Shown here one piece after another: positions 63,366 to 64,000 of a stretch of 64,000 bases of DNA. The stretch is from Lysobacter solisilvae (GTDB lineage: Bacteria; Pseudomonadota; Gammaproteobacteria; Xanthomonadales; Xanthomonadaceae): assembly GCF_016613535.2 (NCBI RefSeq), contig NZ_CP071518.1, forward strand, positions 2,604,001 through 2,668,000, given 5' to 3'. The translations under genes and the position numbers were made by a program. The notes beneath the pieces are model-generated. The model was given only the letters and a program-made list of their open reading frames with translations, made no database searches and was not told the origin of the DNA. Every line of letters begins with the position of its first letter. The stretch's first letter is position 1.

Positions 63366-64000
63366 TCAGAAGCGCACCGCCCGCGCACGCAGTTCCAACG
63401 GGGCCATGCGGGTCTGGTCCAGCAGTTCGAGCTGGCGGACCTCGAATGGCGCGCCGTAACCGGCCGGCAGGTGGGCCCGCTCGAAATCGAGCACGAGCAC
63501 GCCCCGCGCCTTCTCGAGCCAGGCCGCGGAATGGGCCTGCGCGACCGGGCGCAGCGTGCGGTCCGGGGCGGTGGCGTAGAGCGTGCCGCGGACCTCGTAG
63601 CGACCCGGCGAGGCGGCCTGGATCGGCAAGCTCATCCGCAACGCACCGGCGTCGACTGCGTATCCGCCGTCGAAGCGTGCCGTCGGCTGGATTACGGCGA
63701 ACGCGGTGCGGCTGTCGCGCTGGATCCCCTGTGCCGAGGCGAACACCTGGAGTTCCCACAAGCCCTGGCCGGCCTGGGCTGAAGCCGGGACCGCCGCGAT
63801 GGCGGTCATGCGGCCCGCCGTGCCGGCGCGCACCTGCGCCGGATAGCTGCGGCCACCAGGCGCCACGAGCAGCGCCTGCGCCTGAACGCCGGGGCTGATG
63901 GCCGCGCCGCGGGTGAGGGTCAGGTCGACTGCCACCTGGCTGCCCGCCAGCGCACGATCCGCACGCGCCTGCGCCGACAACACGACATTGCTGTCCGGCT
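63366..64000 (-). CDS. C-terminal part of a probable secreted protein (DUF4785-like), 5' end outside window
   Basis: The frame is open to the window edge; about 211 residues are visible. Beta-sandwich-like strands with even spacing (QVAVDLTLTRGAAISPGVQAQALLVAP; GRYEVRGTLYATAPDRTLRPVAQAHSAAWLEKARGVLVLDF) suggest Ig-like domains of an exported protein. A DUF4785-type C-terminus is a guess from the overall look. The signal peptide, if any, lies outside the window. Confidence 0.6.
   Translation of the reverse strand, partial: PDSNVVLSAQARADRALAGSQVAVDLTLTRGAAISPGVQAQALLVAPGGRSYPAQVRAGTAGRMTAIAAVPASAQAGQGLWELQVFASAQGIQRDSRTAFAVIQPTARFDGGYAVDAGALRMSLPIQAASPGRYEVRGTLYATAPDRTLRPVAQAHSAAWLEKARGVLVLDFERAHLPAGYGAPFEVRQLELLDQTRMAPLELRARAVRF

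Overview
The window is about 64 kb of GC-rich chromosome from a gammaproteobacterium, most likely of the Xanthomonadaceae/Lysobacteraceae (Lysobacter, Luteimonas or Pseudoxanthomonas type). This is inferred from the two-gene methionine synthase, the 180-kDa NAD-dependent glutamate dehydrogenase, the sucA-sucB-lpdA order and the overall gene style. No rRNA or tRNA gene, CRISPR array or prophage was seen.

Layout. (1) 1-9.8 kb: C-terminal part of a bacterial alpha-2-macroglobulin followed by its partner pbpC (periplasmic defence and peptidoglycan synthesis), then a peroxiredoxin, a CbpA-like co-chaperone, a CheY-like receiver, an AcuI-type reductase and a secreted protein. (2) 9.8-20.5 kb, all on the minus strand: a LOG-family hydrolase, a methyltransferase, the 2-oxoglutarate dehydrogenase operon (sucA, sucB, lpdA, with imperfect palindromes in both spacers), a RoxA-like ribosomal oxygenase coupled to a GNAT fusion, and a VOC protein. 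(3) 20.5-22.8 kb: an HxlR regulator divergent from a coupled nitronate monooxygenase and glutathione transferase pair, followed by REP-like hairpins. (4) 22.8-30 kb: accessory region. It has a conserved hypothetical gene, a 16-unit 21-bp tandem repeat, and a run of small unrelated plus-strand genes separated by integron-type attC recombination sites. No integrase is visible, so this looks like a CALIN (attC cluster lacking an integron integrase). (5) 30-36.7 kb: purB and fumC divergent, then a minus-strand YtrA-type GntR/ABC transporter operon with a DUF2884-like lipoprotein and a clear self-operator over its promoter. (6) 37-40.6 kb: two paralogous secreted beta-helix proteins and a tail-fibre-like secreted protein. 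(7) 40.8-45.9 kb: two FKBP-type isomerases, UDP-glucose dehydrogenase, slyX, a DUF2058 protein and a YiiX-like protein. (8) 46-51 kb: methionine synthase split in two genes behind a SahR-like ArsR-methyltransferase fusion regulator. (9) 51-64 kb: acyl-CoA dehydrogenase, gdhB, NAD kinase, a 5'-nucleotidase, an amylo-alpha-1,6-glucosidase/glycosyltransferase pair, a DUF2939 protein and a gene running off the end.

Three otherwise normal genes (purB, the DUF2884-like gene and UDP-glucose dehydrogenase) each carry one extra base in a G/C run. Removing it restores a full-length protein in every case, so sequencing error is the first explanation. The most interesting region is 24.3-28.5 kb, the attC-bearing cassette array, together with the tandem repeat just before it.
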